This document shows, in pieces, positions 1-18,552 of a stretch of 64,000 nt of DNA (its first letter is position 1; every line of letters begins with the position of its first letter). The position numbers were made by a program, and so were the translations under genes. A model generated the notes under the pieces. That model was not told where the DNA came from and did not search any database. It was given only the letters and a program-made list of their open reading frames with translations. Location: contig JAFBJZ010000377.1 of NCBI GenBank assembly GCA_016785225.1, forward strand, positions 3,472,001 to 3,536,000, written 5' to 3'. This DNA is from Psettodes erumei. Lineage: Eukaryota; Chordata; Actinopteri; Pleuronectiformes; Psettodidae.

Positions 1-3000
1 CTGTGGATTCAAAAGAAAGAAAGAAAACACATTGTGGAAACATGTTCAGTAATGAATAATGTTATTATGAAGACGTTCATATTATATATTAAGAAGTCAT
101 TTCCACTTGGAACGAGTAGAAATAAGTCTGATTAGTTTGGCCTTTTGGCTCTGTTTGATAAACACTGGTCAGTGGGTGGTTTGTTTTTTCGCAGGGTGGA
201 GGCCCCCTCCCTTTTTTTTTTAAGAATGGCTTATGTAACTGTTGATCGGAGTGAAACAACAGCGAAACATCCTCTGCACAATAATGCATAGGTGGAGTGC
301 AGCACTGCAGAGGACATTTGAGGTCCAGATGTATACTTTAGGTACTTTCCTCTGTAAAGAGCAGCCCCCCCCGTGTCTGTCACTCATGTTCTCAGATCAT
401 ACATGCAGCGAGCAGTGAGAACAGAGGTTTGAAACGAGGAAGCAGTAAATATGTCAGCCCCCCCTCTCTGGGCCAGTGACAAATATTGTAGCTGAGCTTG
501 TGGCTGGCTGATGTTGGGTACAAGAACAATGGAATAGAGACTCTAATCCTGTGGGCTTTTTGAAGCAGTCCTACTTCATCATTCGCAGACAACAAGAACA
601 TAAAGAAGTTGTACTGATGATAAACAGTATTACCAGGAGAACAAAAGGAAACCAGAGTTATCATCTAAACATTGTCCTCCATTGAATTTTATGTCGACAT
701 CTTTTGAAGGCATCTCTTTCACTTGTTGAGGTCAAACAAGTCATTTATATGCTACAATAATAACAACCATCTTTTTGTACTGAAAACATGTCTTACTTAT
801 GCTGCAGATTTAACAAAAGTTCATGAAGTATGAATTGATTTTGTTGACCGTTTGGGGACAGTGAATCAAGTTGTAATTGCAAAATATTATCACTGTATAC
901 AGTTAACAGGGATGACACGTTCGCAAATAGTTCATCTACACATCCAGTCGACATGGAGCATCATTAGTGCTGGTTAGTTCTACGCAGTGAATGTAAGTCA
1001 AATATTCTCTCTCTCCGTGGTTCTGTTTTGGACTCCATTAGCTCCTGAGAGAAATACCTGGCTCTTGAGCTTGTTAGATGCTCCAGTATGTTCACCAGCC
1101 AGTTGTAAACTTCGTCTGCCTGCTGCTGGGCACGTGGCATGCAATAGGTTTAACAGGAAGTGATGTCAACTGGAGCAAAGCGAGAGAACCAAAATGTTGA
1201 AGTTGCCGGCCTGAGCTACAAGACATTTAAGGTGCTCTGCGGAGCTGACGGAAAGTGCAGTTTCAGGAGATGATTAACTTGTTATTATGAAAATATCCCT
1301 CAGGCTAGCTGTAAATACAGTGCAGATTCATGGGTTAATAGCAGGACCAGAAATGGGCCAATAAGCCAGAGAGATCCCAGATCATCTGTCTCTGTATTTA
1401 CTGTGCGAGCCACTGGACTGAAGTTCTACTAACACAGAAGGCACTGCACAAAAATACTTTTCTTTTCTATAGTTAGAAAGTTGGACTAATCTCGAAAGGA
1501 GAACAGAAAACTGTTGTATATATAGAGTCACTCTTTGTTTATCTACAGGTGGTTAAAGCACGGACAGAACCGCCGTCTCAACATTTCCTTCCATTCAAAG
1601 ACAAAAAATATGTGTGATAGAACAAACTGACTTTTCTTCAACCACCCCACTGAATATGACAAACCTCTGTGTGCCCCGTCACCTACAAGCTCCAGAAGGA
1701 GTAACAGAGGCAGAGGTCAAGTGAGTGGTGAGCAAGTGAATATACCGGGAGTGGAAGTGTTATGTCAGAGGGACAACTGGAAGACATCACCTGTGTCCCT
1801 GAAGACGTCAAGTGTTAAAGTGCATGTCAGCGAACATCGTTGTGAATCAGAACGTGTCCCGGATCTTGAAATGCTAATACGTACAGGGAAATCTCCCAAC
1901 ATCCTGGAGGAGAGGAAACTCCCTGCTTTTGTTGTGCTGTGGCCAGCCCACGCAGCGGCAAAACAATGGATATTTTTAGCCCCTTTGTTAAATTTAACCC
2001 ACTTACCAGCACTGTTAAAATGAAATTGCTATTCATATTTTTGGAGCCTTTTTTGGCTAGCAGAAGCCTGTCTCCTGTTTGTTGCTTTGATAAAATGCTT
2101 GTGGCTGAAGGCTTTGCATTTTTCCTCTGTCACAGTCGGACGTAGGACGTGTGGTGAGGTGCATTTAAAGCTCATGATACCAAACACAGCCTCGTGGCTA
2201 AGTGCTTGTTATGTCTGTGCTTCATAACACGGTACCGTATATTTACAGAAAGACTTGGCTCTTTTATCTTCCCTTTAAATGTCCTCAAACACAAAGGGAT
2301 CCCACGCCTTCTGGAGTAGCTACCAGACCAGCCTGTTTGTCTGTCTGTGGGGGGAATCGGCTCATGACACACGGATGGAAATATGAGAGGAAGAACAGAG
2401 GGAGGCAGTCAAGCAACTCATTGTCCCGAGCTGAGGATTTAGCTGCACAAAATACATGGAGGCGCACAGTGAGAGAGGAATTCCCCCAGTAAGTTCAAAC
2501 GATTGCAGATGTGCGCCTGGCCGACTGCTACTGCACACATCTGGGCCAGAAAGCTTCCCCGCACGCCTCCTCTTCCCTCTTCTGAGCCCTCTATGTCTCG
2601 TCTTTATAACACTGCCCTCTGCTCTACCCTGGAAAAGCAATTAGGTAGAACACATGGCGTGGTGTAAACTACTACTCGCCAGGCAGCCAGTTCGCTTCTG
2701 TGGCAGGGCCGCAGAAGTGTGTATCATGGGAGGCCTGAAAAGACCATTATCTTGGCAGCTGGGAAGAGGGATTTGGCGGAGGGAAAGTTTTGGGGGATTT
2801 CAGAAGGGAAAGATACAGCCTCTAAGTAACAGTGCTACTGGAGATCAGCAGTGGTCCACGCCACTTCTGCAAAACTGCACTTTTACAATTATACAGCTTT
2901 GCAGGATTTGCACATTGTGAAAGTTTGGTTTTTCAGGTCCTGAAACTGCAGTACATCTTCAAATGAAGAAGCTCTCCGCCATGTTTTATTTTCAAATTCA

Positions 3001-4547
3001 ATAAGGCCCGCCCTCAAACTAGCTCTAAGTTAGGTTAAAGGAAGTTTAAAAGAAGTGTGAATGAGTGTGCAGGCATATCTCAGCGGAATGATTTTTTGGA
3101 GTACATCATGTCCTCCCAAGCAGGGAACATTTCCAGCTGCTACTAATACTAATCCATAACTGATCTCAAGTACGACTCATACACAAACAAGAGGCATTTT
3201 TGGCACATCTCCCCTGGCACGTGCTCATGGTTGACTTTCTCAAAAGGAGATGTGCACCTGAATGCGTCAGACTTGTTTGTGCTCATTCACAGACAACAGG
3301 CACTCCGCATAGGCCCCGAGACACGCTGTGCGCATGTGCAAACACGCACTAGTGGGAAATTCCCAGGAAAAATTCCACTCTAGCAGTCCTCCGTGAGCAC
3401 ATTCCTGTGTTTTTCATAACATCTCGCTGCTGAAATGAAAGTCGAATTTGTAGTTGTGAGGCAGTTTTGAAGCTCGAGCGTACCCTCAAGCTGCCAATAA
3501 ATCTTCCTAGACTGAGGATATTGCATGTAAGCTTATATCCCTGCTAGAGTTCCTGGATGCAGATCTCTTTGGGAATGTGAGGGAGCATGAAAGAACAGGC
3601 AGAAGAGACAGGAAGAGGAGGAAGAGACTAAAGGTTTTAGGAGAAAAAAAAATTCTTTAGGTGCTGTAGCTGTAAAATCAGCTATCTATCAGATACTATC
3701 TATCGGTTTGTACATCTCTACATGGGGTTCATGTTCATTTGCCAGAACATAAAACAGCATTGTGACTAAACATCCAATGCACAGTCATGTCATATCAACT
3801 CTGTAATTTTTGAGAGCAAAAAATAATAGTTTTCTCATTCCAAATTCCCCTAGCATTCCCTGCAATGACCTCACTGCTGAAACTGACCATTTATTTCTAA
3901 TCCTGTTTGACTATCTAACATAACCAAATAAGATCGATGAGAGCATGTTTTCCATTTGTGGACAATGTGGACACACAATTAATGAATGCATAAGTGTGTG
4001 TGTGTGCGGGGGGATTTTTATAGGCGTACAGTAGTGTGCAGAAAATGACTCATGCCTTTTGGTGACTTGGATCTTTCGCAGTCTCCCTTCCAGCATACTG
4101 TGAGTGTGTGTCCATCAAGATGTGTCTCGCTCTGGGATTGCACAGTATTTGCTAACACAACAGAATCGTTGTTCATGTTGGTTTTTGGCATATTAGTTTG
4201 ATATATCTCTTTAATCATCGTGTACTATGACGGTCCAAAACACAGTTGGTTTGGCCGCTAATGCATTATGGAGTTGGCATTGCCTGCAATGCAGCAGGGT
4301 GTTTCCTCTCGTCTTAAGCCATCAGGAGTTTACTGACTTCGCTCTGCACCATGCAGGAACTACCGGATTCTTAGATGAATCTGTAGCTGCAGGTTTTTCA
4401 GGTTTTGCATCAGCCAACCCCCTCTACAGGGAAAACGTCACCTGTTTCCAGTTTAACTCTAGTTGAATGTTTTTTCTTGTTTAAATAGCTGGCTTTGACT
4501 GTTAGCTAAAGATAATTATGTCTGGCTAGCAATGCAAACAGTGCTAG

Positions 4548-4582
4548 CTGCCAGCTTGCTAACAATGCTAACAAGCTGGCAG
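4548..4582. repeat. perfect 11-bp inverted repeat (hairpin)
   Basis: The 11 bases at 4548-4558 (CTGCCAGCTTG) are exactly reverse-complemented at 4572-4582, leaving a 13-nt loop. The surrounding GCTAGC/GCTAAC words resemble the interior of interspersed repeats seen elsewhere in the window, so it may be the core of a decayed foldback element. No function is assigned. Confidence 0.7.
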
Positions 4583-7530
4583 TCGAGGAAAACTGTAGGT
4601 AAAAAGATATTACCCTGAGGAAACCAGACCCATAAAAAGAGTAAATGCTGGACTTATATTGGTTGGGTGGTCATAGGCACAACTGCAACTGTCAGATGTT
4701 TAATCAAACTAAATAAAGTTGAAGCAAATAAATAAGCTAGGTTACTGCTACATTTTTCCAGCCTTTTTGGAAAAGCCAGTTTTCTGGTCTGAGCGCAACA
4801 AAGTGAAAAATGCAACTTGAAAGCCTGAGGGCAAGGAGTAAAGTTGCGTTTGCTGTCAGCGGGTGAGTAAAGCCCAGCATGTCTGGTTTGCAGACCACTA
4901 TTAAGTGATGGGCATTAAAAGTGCACATGATGAGACAGCTCAGCATGAGGCAGAGTGTGTGATGCACAGCAGCCAACACTCACCAGCAGAACCTGATAGT
5001 TAAGGCCTGTCTGAATATGCCCTGCTGGTGTGTGCTGAGGAACACTCACACCGGTTCTCAGAGTGAAAATGCAGAGAGGTACTTTGAAAAAGAAGAAGAG
5101 GTTTTGGGTTTCCTGCTGCCCTGTGGTACAGCAGAGTGAGACATGTTCAAGGTTGTTTTTGTTGTTCTGTGCCCCCATTTGGTTTTTTGATCCAGGGAAT
5201 TTGATGCTTGTGTGTTGACACACTCTCCATTTTGCACAGTTTCACTGGGGCAATGCACCTAATCTAGTTATGGAACCTAATTTAATCTGTCCTTACTACA
5301 GGACAGTTTTGTCCTTATATTCAGGGACAAGAGGAAAGATGTGGGCATAAGCTGGCTGTCTAAAACAGCTATTGATCTCACATTCTACTCTCACATCCAG
5401 TCATGTGGCTTTCATTGCAAACTTGTATTGTTATATTACATGACAAGCTGCTCACACCTATTTTAAATCAAAAGTGCTTGCACTCTTTGAATATCAGTGG
5501 TGTTTTGCTTGTCTTGGGGATTTACCTGTTGCGTAGCAGATTCACCTGTTTCTGTGCAGCTCACACAGAAAGACAAGCGGATGAGGCCGCAGTCAGCTCT
5601 TACTCAACGTTCATACAGTCAACTCATAGACTCTGTTTTTCCAAGAAAATAGACAAATAACTGCAAAGCAGGGGTGAGAGTGGTTCCAAGTGAGGACACA
5701 GTGGTCACTGCCGCTGCTGATTTTCTATGAACTGTACTTCTCATAACCATCAAGATAACCTTCTACCTGGAACTAAGCAAAAACAAAAGCTTTGGTGACT
5801 TACAGTCTTGAAAGAACCTGTTTTCTGTCTCTGACAAAAAGCAGACAAGGCACATGTCAAAGCGCAACAGTGTAATTGCACAATCATAATGACTTGCGCT
5901 ACTGGCAGAGGGCTTCAGCCCTTGCCCTTGGCTTTGGTTTAAGTGAACTACAAAGTCAATACACCGCATTATTATTGAAGTTAAATGGTCCATTTACCAT
6001 CTGAAATTCATGTAATTCTAACACTGCTGCATGGACGTTTCAGCCAGCCATGTGAGCTTTACACGTAAAGCATCAGCCACATTACATAAACACTGAAGTT
6101 ACTTCACCCTGCGCAAGATTCAGAAGCCAGACGCAGTCTCGTGGATCACAACACCACTGTTGCCAAAGGTCATTATGTACTTGAAATTACTGCTCCTGGC
6201 AGAGGGTGCAACTTGGATAGACCTGTTGGTTTACATGATGAAGCACCAAAAAGGCGTCAGTATTTCAACTTGAAACTATATAACATACGGTATGGGGCAC
6301 TACAACAATTTTACACATGAAGTTCAGTTTACTTGTGATGAAGAGTATTACTCAGCCAGCGAAAACATTCACATAATTTCCTCAGAGGTTCTGGAAGGAA
6401 CTTTCCAACATCTGAGAAAAAAAAGTTGCGCTTCATTGTTAAGATTTTTAACGAAAGCATGCATTGCAGACTGGAGGTGTGGGTTTTGAAAGATGTGGGC
6501 ATTTAGGAAGCAGAAGGGCTTTCCTCAGTTGCATTATGGAACATGTGTAGTCAAGTGTTTTTGAAGCTTGACTCATACTAAGGATTAAAAGTCCATATAG
6601 CTCATCATCTGTCTCACAGTTCCCACATCTTTATGGAACTGCTGTGCTATGTTTTACAGTCAATATAAGTTCAAACTTGGTTATATGTACTGTGTATCTT
6701 GATACATTATCTGGGCAATTACATCTATTCCTCAAGCCTCTACATGTACACCTGGTTTTAACAATTATCTTGACTTTGCCTGTTTTGTGATCAGACCTCG
6801 GTATGCAAATTAGATAGGTGAGGCTGGCAGGCTCGTCAACAAACTCATCCAGGGAACACTTTGTGCAAGGTGAAACTTGCCAACTCCATGTCATTTCTTG
6901 ACAAGCAAGTTCGGTGACCTTTCAACTTACCGGGCAGATGTTATCACAATCAGGGATACGATCAGAGAGCCAACCTTAATGCAAGCAAGACCCCCCCCCC
7001 AAGTGAAATGTGGATGATTTGATTGGCAGACTGGTCATGCATGCATTTACACCTTGCTTCATTGTACTTATTTGTGACATCCAGTTCTGGCCTTGTTTTT
7101 GCATATTTGATCTCTGACTAACATTGTAGTAGTTACTTAAGAGCTACATTGAGTTTTGCTTTCTTTTTCAAGTAAATAAATCAGTTTTGTTTTTCCTGTC
7201 ATCCTGTCTCCGTAAGTCTTAACAAAGTATTTAGCTGGAAGATTATCAGAGCAACAGTGAAGGAAATTTGTGAAGTACATGAGATGGACAGGAAATACCA
7301 AAAATAAAGGCCAAGAGCAAAAATTTCTGGCAGTTCTTTCAATAAATGATTATTCATAATAAAGTGTATTATAAAAAGTGAATTAAAGTGGACTTGACCT
7401 TGCTGGAAGCTATGGAAAGTTATACAAGCCGTCTAGATTCTGTGTAATGAGCTTTTTCAAGCAAGTGGAGTGAGGAGAGTTTGCTCACACCAGTAATTTA
7501 TGGCATTAGATCAAGAGCTCTTGCCTTCAT

Positions 7531-7612
7531 ATAAGATAAGTTAAGATAAGATAATCTTTTATTAGTCCTACAAGTGGGAAATTGCACCGTTACAGCAGCA
7601 GTGAAAAAGGAC
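7531..7612 (+). repeat. short interspersed repeat fragment with AAGAT-rich 5' end
   Basis: A run of AAGATAAG-type pentanucleotide units is followed by a segment reading roughly 'ctttTATTAGTCCTACAAGTGGGAAATT..GTTACAGCAGC'. I know this as a very common interspersed repeat tail in percomorph genomes. The copy is short and diverged. Family name not assigned. Confidence 0.55.
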
Positions 7613-10600
7613 AATAGCAATTAAGCACGCACAATTTTATTTGAAAAGCTTGGCATCTGTTCTGTGCTGCAGAGCAAAGCTTTTCTACCCTCTCTCTTTA
7701 AACCAAATTTCTTGCATGCCTCTAAATCTTTGTGTGGTTTGGTTTTAAACTCTAGTGTCACTGCACCTCAAAGATATTTGCACTCCGCTGTGTCACTGCT
7801 ACACAACTGGTCGTGAATGACGCGATTCTATTTTATTTTATTCACGTTGCAGGTTTTACATTTCAGTCCCCTTTTAACATTTCCAAACAAGTGTTGCAAC
7901 ACTAATTACAACACACCTTGAGGTGACTTTGCAAGCTGTGGAGTGTTTGCAACATGACAAACCACTAAATACTTTACAAGGAACAACATGCAAATTCTAA
8001 AGATGTCTGTAGTAAAAGGAAGTGAGCATGCAGCATTTTTAACACGCACATGCTCTGTAGACTTATATCACATTAGCATCAGCCTGCAATCAATCCACTT
8101 TAGATAAGCTGCTCCTACAAGTTGCACACGGCATTTAGATTCTTAGAATCTTATAATGAATATTTTGTGTTTTTGGAGGTAAACTATATTGTCTGCTTTA
8201 TATTTTCAAGCTTTTACAATTTAAAAACATTTGCATAGCTGGTCTGGGCATGGAGTTTGTACAGAAAACCACAAATAAAAGATGGTTATACAATTTATGA
8301 GGGGTGTTTTAAATTCTCAAAAATGTCAACAGTTATGGAAAGAAAAGCAGTTAAAATATTTTACTCAAAATTAGTCAAAACTACTTTAAGTTATGAGGGG
8401 TTTGAGAGAAAGCAAGCTTCATCATACAACAGTAATGTTTCCCTAATTGCCCAACATCTAAACTTCTGTGCTTGGAAAACATTAGCAATCTGTGGCTTTG
8501 CAATGTGAAAAAGTATTGTCATATACAGGGTGGAGATCCCCCCAACCAAGGTCAGCCCCACGCTTCTTCTCTTAGACATGGAGGTGGGGGTCTTTCTGCT
8601 TTTAAGATGTGAATAAGGTGCGCTGATACATGTAAAGGGTTCACGCTTTAATTGAGTAAGAACTGAAGTAGGGGGAACGAAAGAGAGAGAACAGAGGCAG
8701 CAAAGAAGACAGGAAAGTGGGAGGATAGTGAGAGGTATCAGGATGGAGGGGCATCAGAGTGGGCGGGTGGGTGGGTGCTGTTGAAATTGCAAAATATCAA
8801 AGCAAAGGAAGAGCAGATGCTCAAGTAACATGAAGCATTATGTCCTTCAGCCATTTAGTAAAGCTTATATGTGTTGATTTTCTAAAATGATCCTTGAACT
8901 AAATTTTTTTGAGTTGCAAAATCCATTTTTGGAAACTCCTGTCTTTATCATTCTGCAGCACTGTGGATAAACTTTTTGCAATACTGGATTTTGCTTAAAT
9001 TTATAGATAATTAGCTGTTGTTAAAACACTTATTGCATAAATGGCATGTAACTGCGTCATATTTGGGTTAAATGCAAATACTCCCATGTATGTCATCTGT
9101 GATTGTATCGCAATGTTGTACTGTTTTTAAAACAGGATAATGACATGGAAACCAAAGATGGGGACTTTTTGCCATAAATCCTTATCAGAAATGTTTATGA
9201 CATAACGTTTGTTGGCATTGTGGACCTAAGATTCTGCTTATCACTGATCATGATACCACTCTGAGTAGCTGTGTGAGTCATTATCTGAATGTGTTAGTAA
9301 CTAATAAAGAGGAAGCAAACATCCTCTATTCAGCTGTATTAGCTACCTGGGAACAGAGGGAAAATCCCAGATGACACATGAACATTTGCAGTGCTTTTTT
9401 TTTCTCAGGAAACAAGGAAATGGGAGTTGAGTGCATACCAAATGAATTGACAGTGATTTTGTTCCACGAATTGGAGAAAATTATTTTAAAAGACAACATT
9501 ATTTTCAAGTGGCTTGGTATGTGATGAGGAAAAATAAACCTTCTCCTCTGTTTTCACTTTGTCACAGTAATATACAATTTTAGCTTTTAAATACAGGTTT
9601 TGCAGAAATAATTTCATGGCAGACAAATGTTATAGTAATACAGTGGGTAATGTATCAGTAAATACTAAATCTTAAAGAACAAATTCAGCACCTGGACCTG
9701 ACACTAAAAAAAATAGTTGATATGCAATATTAACCAAATTTACATGTATACATTCAAACCATCCTTAGTTACTGATCAAGGTTTTACATCAACTCACTTG
9801 TATGCTAACATATCCATGGTATGGTTCTATGTATGTGTACATTTAATGCAATCCATTTCAATAGCTGCACAATATATCTATGCCAACTCTCTGCAGCTTA
9901 CATTGTTAAGCTTTTCTTGAGTCTGTGTAAGAAAGGTGTTCAACTCCAAGGTAATTTTTGAGGCAGTAGTTGACGGTGCATTTGTGATGCCCTGCTTCAC
10001 ATTGTCTGATGCTCCTGGAAAAATAGCATGAACAATATGGTGTGCAGTCCAACGCAGCTTTGACTCACCGGCTTCAGGTTACGGCTGAAAGACAAAAGGT
10101 AAATATTATGAGATTCACAGAGGTCTGACAAGCCTTTGTACACGGTAGACACTGTGACTGCTAGGAAAAGAAAGGTAACTTGTAACTGGAAGGTGTAACT
10201 TTCAAAATATATATTTAGTGTTCCAGTAAGTCATGACAATGAGCCAGCATGGACAGGGCTTTTTTCTTGGAAGACAACTGAGCATTTCACAGTAGGAAAC
10301 GCACACGTGTAACTGATAACAGTGACTGGTTCCTGGTTTACTAGAGAAGAACATACTTACATACTGTAATATCTTAACAGGAAATAATTACAGTCATTTT
10401 AGTTTCCACTGTTTACACTGGTGCAAGTGTAGAAATAATAAGAATTTCAAATACTGATTATGCAGACACCATTCCTGTCACTGTGTTTTATTAATATTGT
10501 AATAATGGAATATTATTACAGATGCTGACAGTGATGTGTAAATGACATCATGTTGAAGCTGGGCAAGGCAATGCTACTTTTAATGACTTTATTTACTGCT

Positions 10601-10930
10601 GGGTAGTTAAACTTGTGCCTATATAGTATATTTTATGAAATAATTATTTATTTGGAATGTGAAAAATGTATCTGCTAAAATGGTATAACTATTCTGCACA
10701 TGTCAAATGTAACCAGTGATGTGAAGCTGTATTTCATACTGGAGTATAAATAGCCTATAAAGAAACAGAGATGTTCTTAATAAAAATGACACTCGAGTAT
10801 AATATGTACCTACTGCAATACCCCTTTTTGCTTACATCTGAGTACTTCTGTCACAGCGTGAGCGTATTATATCACCATGGAAACGAAGGAGGCCTCTCGC
10901 ACCGGAAAAAGTTTGGATCCTCTCAGTTCA

Positions 10931-10938
10931 ACTTCCGG
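10931..10938 (+). promoter_or_regulatory. psma6: ETS/GABPA-type site in psma6 promoter
   Basis: ACTTCCGG lies about 80 bp upstream of the psma6 start codon. CTTCCGG elements near the start site are typical of TATA-less housekeeping promoters. No TATA box is seen at the expected place. Assignment is by motif and position only. Confidence 0.45.
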
Positions 10939-11007
10939 GTGGAGATAGTGTGCATGAAGTAAAATCTGCTTGCAAATTCATTTGGACGAACTTCTCGGCC
11001 AACTTAA

Positions 11008-15115
<4,108 letters not shown>

Positions 15116-15236
15116 GCAAGCAGAAACGCGTCACCTGTTGGATTAGGTTAGAGCATGATGGGATATGCAGTTCCTAGGCGGAGACCGGTGTTATCTTTGT
15201 TTGCTGTACATTTACCCCCCCACTGTTTCATTCAAC

Positions 15237-15242
15237 AATAAA
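15237..15242 (+). terminator. psma6: psma6 poly(A) signal
   Basis: AATAAA lies 122 bp after the psma6 stop codon, in an A-rich then T-rich stretch. It implies a short 3' UTR. Confidence 0.8.
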
Positions 15243-15259
15243 AAAAAAAATTTTTTGGA

Positions 15260-16640
15260 GTAAAATAAGAATTGGCCTTGATGATTTTTTTCACGGTTAA
15301 CCGGACATGGAGCTGTTTGCATTGATACAGAATTTTAATCTTTATTTATCTTTTTCCTCACCGGCAAACAGACCTGCACACGCTTTTTAACCCCCAGCCA
15401 TGTAAACTTAATCCTTCTGTTTCATCAGCTGTGTTTTCACCTGTCAGTTAGATTTAGCAGCAGAGGGAACTGTTTATGGGAACATGAGCGGGTGCAGAGC
15501 TCTGCCTCCGAGCTTCCTGTTGTGGCTGTCGGCGCGCTCAGACACCAAGACGTGCCGAGGTGATGCAGAGAGGTTATTTTACTGCAGTGAATGATGTTGA
15601 CTTGATTTGACCTAATTTTCTCAAACTTTTTGGCTTTTCTATTTTTTTTTACGCACCTCCAGCATGTCGGAAATAGATTACTTCAGCTCACCGGATGTCT
15701 GGTACAACACAAGCAGTTTCTCTTCGTGAAGGGAAAAATTTGTTTCCCTTGACAGCTCATAATGGTTTTATCAAAGCTGCTGTATGGGCTGTAGTTTGTG
15801 ATTGGCTCTCATTCCCCTGACTTCTCTCCGATCTTGCAGCCACCATCAGAATCAGAAATCCAGCTGCCATGATTCCTCATCCCAGACGTGGTTAGAATGT
15901 TTGGGACTTTTCCTTAGATTAATGTTTATACATTGCTTATGTAATTTCCACTGTCCTTAAGAAGCAACAACTTGCTCCTTGGAAAATCCCCCTGCAGTCC
16001 TGTACAGTTAAAGTTTACAGCCCAGAGGACAATTACAGGCTGGATGATACACAACTATTAAACCTGATCACTCTGAGACATTCTCTGAGTAAGCATTGGC
16101 TCCAGCTTTACTTCATACTGGGAAATACAGCAAGCAACATTTATTTCCAGGTAATTCCTCATTGAAAAACTTCCAACAAAGTTCCCTGATCGCTTTCCTA
16201 ACACGGCGGTAACGATAACTCACAGTGGCACATTTTCCCGTCTCCGTAAAAGACGTTTCCTCCTTACAGAACTTCCTTGGTATTTCTCCCCAGTGCCAGT
16301 TCCTCGCTGCTACTCAGAAGTAGTTCCAGGGTGGGGTGGAATATGTAAGTACATTATGCTCCTCTTTATTCTGCCCAGGGACTTTTCAAAGCAGTGACTC
16401 AGAGACCTGGTGACCTCGCCCCAACAAGGAAATCCCAGACTGTTCCAAGTGGCTGAGTGCGATCATTTTTGTCTGTGTCTTTCACAAGTCTGGGTGATGA
16501 CTCTCTACCCCGTCACTTTGTGTAAGTGAGAAATTCTTCTCTTACAATGTGGAAAGGCCGCGAATAGAATCATCACATGGGAGGAAGTTTAACCCATGCT
16601 GAGTGGAGGAAACACACCAGTCCAAGTTCTTTATATTCAT
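15260..16640. other. intergenic spacer between the convergent psma6 and nfkbia genes
   Basis: About 1.4 kb separates the two poly(A) signals. No coding potential or recognisable repeat was seen. Confidence 0.6.
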
Positions 16641-16652
16641 AGACTCATTTTT

Positions 16653-16658
16653 TTTATT
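16653..16658 (-). terminator. nfkbia: nfkbia poly(A) signal
   Basis: AATAAA on the minus strand (TTTATT on plus), about 380 bp after the nfkbia stop. The 3' UTR between is AU-rich with repeated UAUAU words, fitting an unstable, inducible mRNA. Confidence 0.75.
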
Positions 16659-17036
16659 CTGAGCATTTTTTGTTAATAGTGTTTAAATTCACACAACATA
16701 AAGTATGTACAGGTACAAAAATAATATCTCTGTATTTACAATATATTACATGTCTGATATATACACATCAATATATATTTATACAGTATACAGAAGGACT
16801 ACATGGAGGTCATGGTCTTGCTGTTTTGTGCTTCTTGGCACAGAGTTCTTCGACCTGGACGGGTCTTGACCAGACTGGACGCCATCTTCATTCATGTTTG
16901 TGATCCCAGGGCCAGCACCTGTGGACTTGGACCTTGACAGGGGGACAGGTACTGATTTGTCCCTTGTTGGGAGCCGTGGCTGGGCAACCCAGTAGCAGCT
17001 TCACCATTCATACCATCAGCAGGAGGATGGTTCCTT

Positions 17037-18485
17037 TTACTTCCCGAACTTTATGTCATCGTACAGCTGAAGGAAAGAAAATACAAAAAAACCCCATTAG
17101 GAACTCAAACCTTAAAGTTACGATTGTATGGAATCTTTCCTTAAGAGACAGCTTATAATTCTGTTGTTCTGACTCTGATACTGACCTCATCTTCTGACAG
17201 GTCCAGATCCTCCATATCGCTCTCATCTGATTCGCTGTCGGGCAGCTCCCTCAGCTCTTGCGCTGTTCTTTCGTACAGCTGGCACCTGATCTCCTCGTTC
17301 TGGCGACCGTACGTGAGGTGGTATGCCGTGAAGCCGCCGTAGTTCAAGCAGTTAACGTCAGCGCCGAGGTGGAGGAGGCAATGGACCAGCGTGGGGTTCT
17401 GGAGATCCACGGCCAGATGGAGGGCTGTCCGTCCGCTGCACTGTTCCTGGGGAAAACAATGGGTAAAAATAATGTCAGCTTTGCTTTACATTCAGATATT
17501 TTTTGCAAAAAAAATGATATCAGCTGCCCTCATTTAGGAGTTTATGACACATACCTGTGCATTGATGTCTGCACCCAGCTGAACAAGGTTTTCCACCAAT
17601 GAAATGTAGCCATTGATAGATGCCAAGTGGAGACAGTTGTGTCCTGGGAGGAGGAAAAATCAGGAAAAGTCCAGTCAACACCCAAATTCAAGAAACAGGT
17701 GAAACTGCCAAAGTGACACAAATAAACCTGTGTGTGTGAGAGAGAGAGATTTCAATTCTTACCACTGTAGTTGGGGAAAGACACAATGGATGTTAGGTGG
17801 CGCTGGCAGTTCTGGGTAATGACGCTGAAGCAGGCGAGGGAGCCCCTCTTGCAGGCGATGTGGAGGGCCGTGTTCCCGCTGTTGTCAGCCAAGAGTGGGT
17901 CACAGCCGGCCTTCAGGAGCTTCTCAACCAGCTGGGGCTGCTCTGTGATCACTGCTAGATGGAGGGCAGTCTGGGGAGAGGACATGACAATAGGTATATA
18001 AATATTATTATCCCTTTTAATACCACTCTCTGTGTGCGCTGAAGAAGAAAAATTATTATAAGAAGATTATTTTGTTGCTTATTACCTGTCTCTGGTGGTT
18101 CTGCACGTTGAGGAAGGGGTGATTGTGAGACAATTTGATCAACTGCAGGGCAGGTTCAGTGGCTTCATGAATGATGGCCAAGTGGAGAGGCCTGTGGGGA
18201 AGGGGAGAGAAAGAGAGAGAGAGAGGGGGAGAGGTTAGTTAAAATAGGGCTTCTTAAAAAAATACGCACGGAGGAAGTGGTTCCAGCCAAATAAGAAAGA
18301 ACAAAGCGAGCAGTGGAGCGTTTCGCAAGAATGGAGTTTTGTCGGGTTATTTCCACCAGTTGTGGCTTGACACATCTGATGCTTTATCAGTTACTGGCAG
18401 CAAGCCAGGGACTTTCCTGAACGCGCAACACGGACTTTAGCACCGCCCAGGCTGCGCTCTCAGCCAAAGTACACACACACACACA

Positions 18486-18552
<67 letters not shown>

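Larger units (their letters stand above)
1..10860. other. gene-free upstream region
   Basis: No exon that I can recognise on either strand. The open frames here are under about 105 codons, show no family motif and are not flanked by coherent splice sites. The DNA is moderately AT-rich with homopolymers. It contains one short interspersed repeat fragment near 7.53 kb and a small perfect hairpin at 4548-4582. In human the gene upstream of PSMA6 is PRORP; no trace of it was seen. Confidence 0.6.

Noticed and set aside
10069..10084. 16-bp minus-strand micro-exon flanked by perfect CTTTCAG and GTGAGT
   Set aside because: Splice-like signals only. No neighbouring exon of the same gene was found and 16 bp carries no identifiable coding content.
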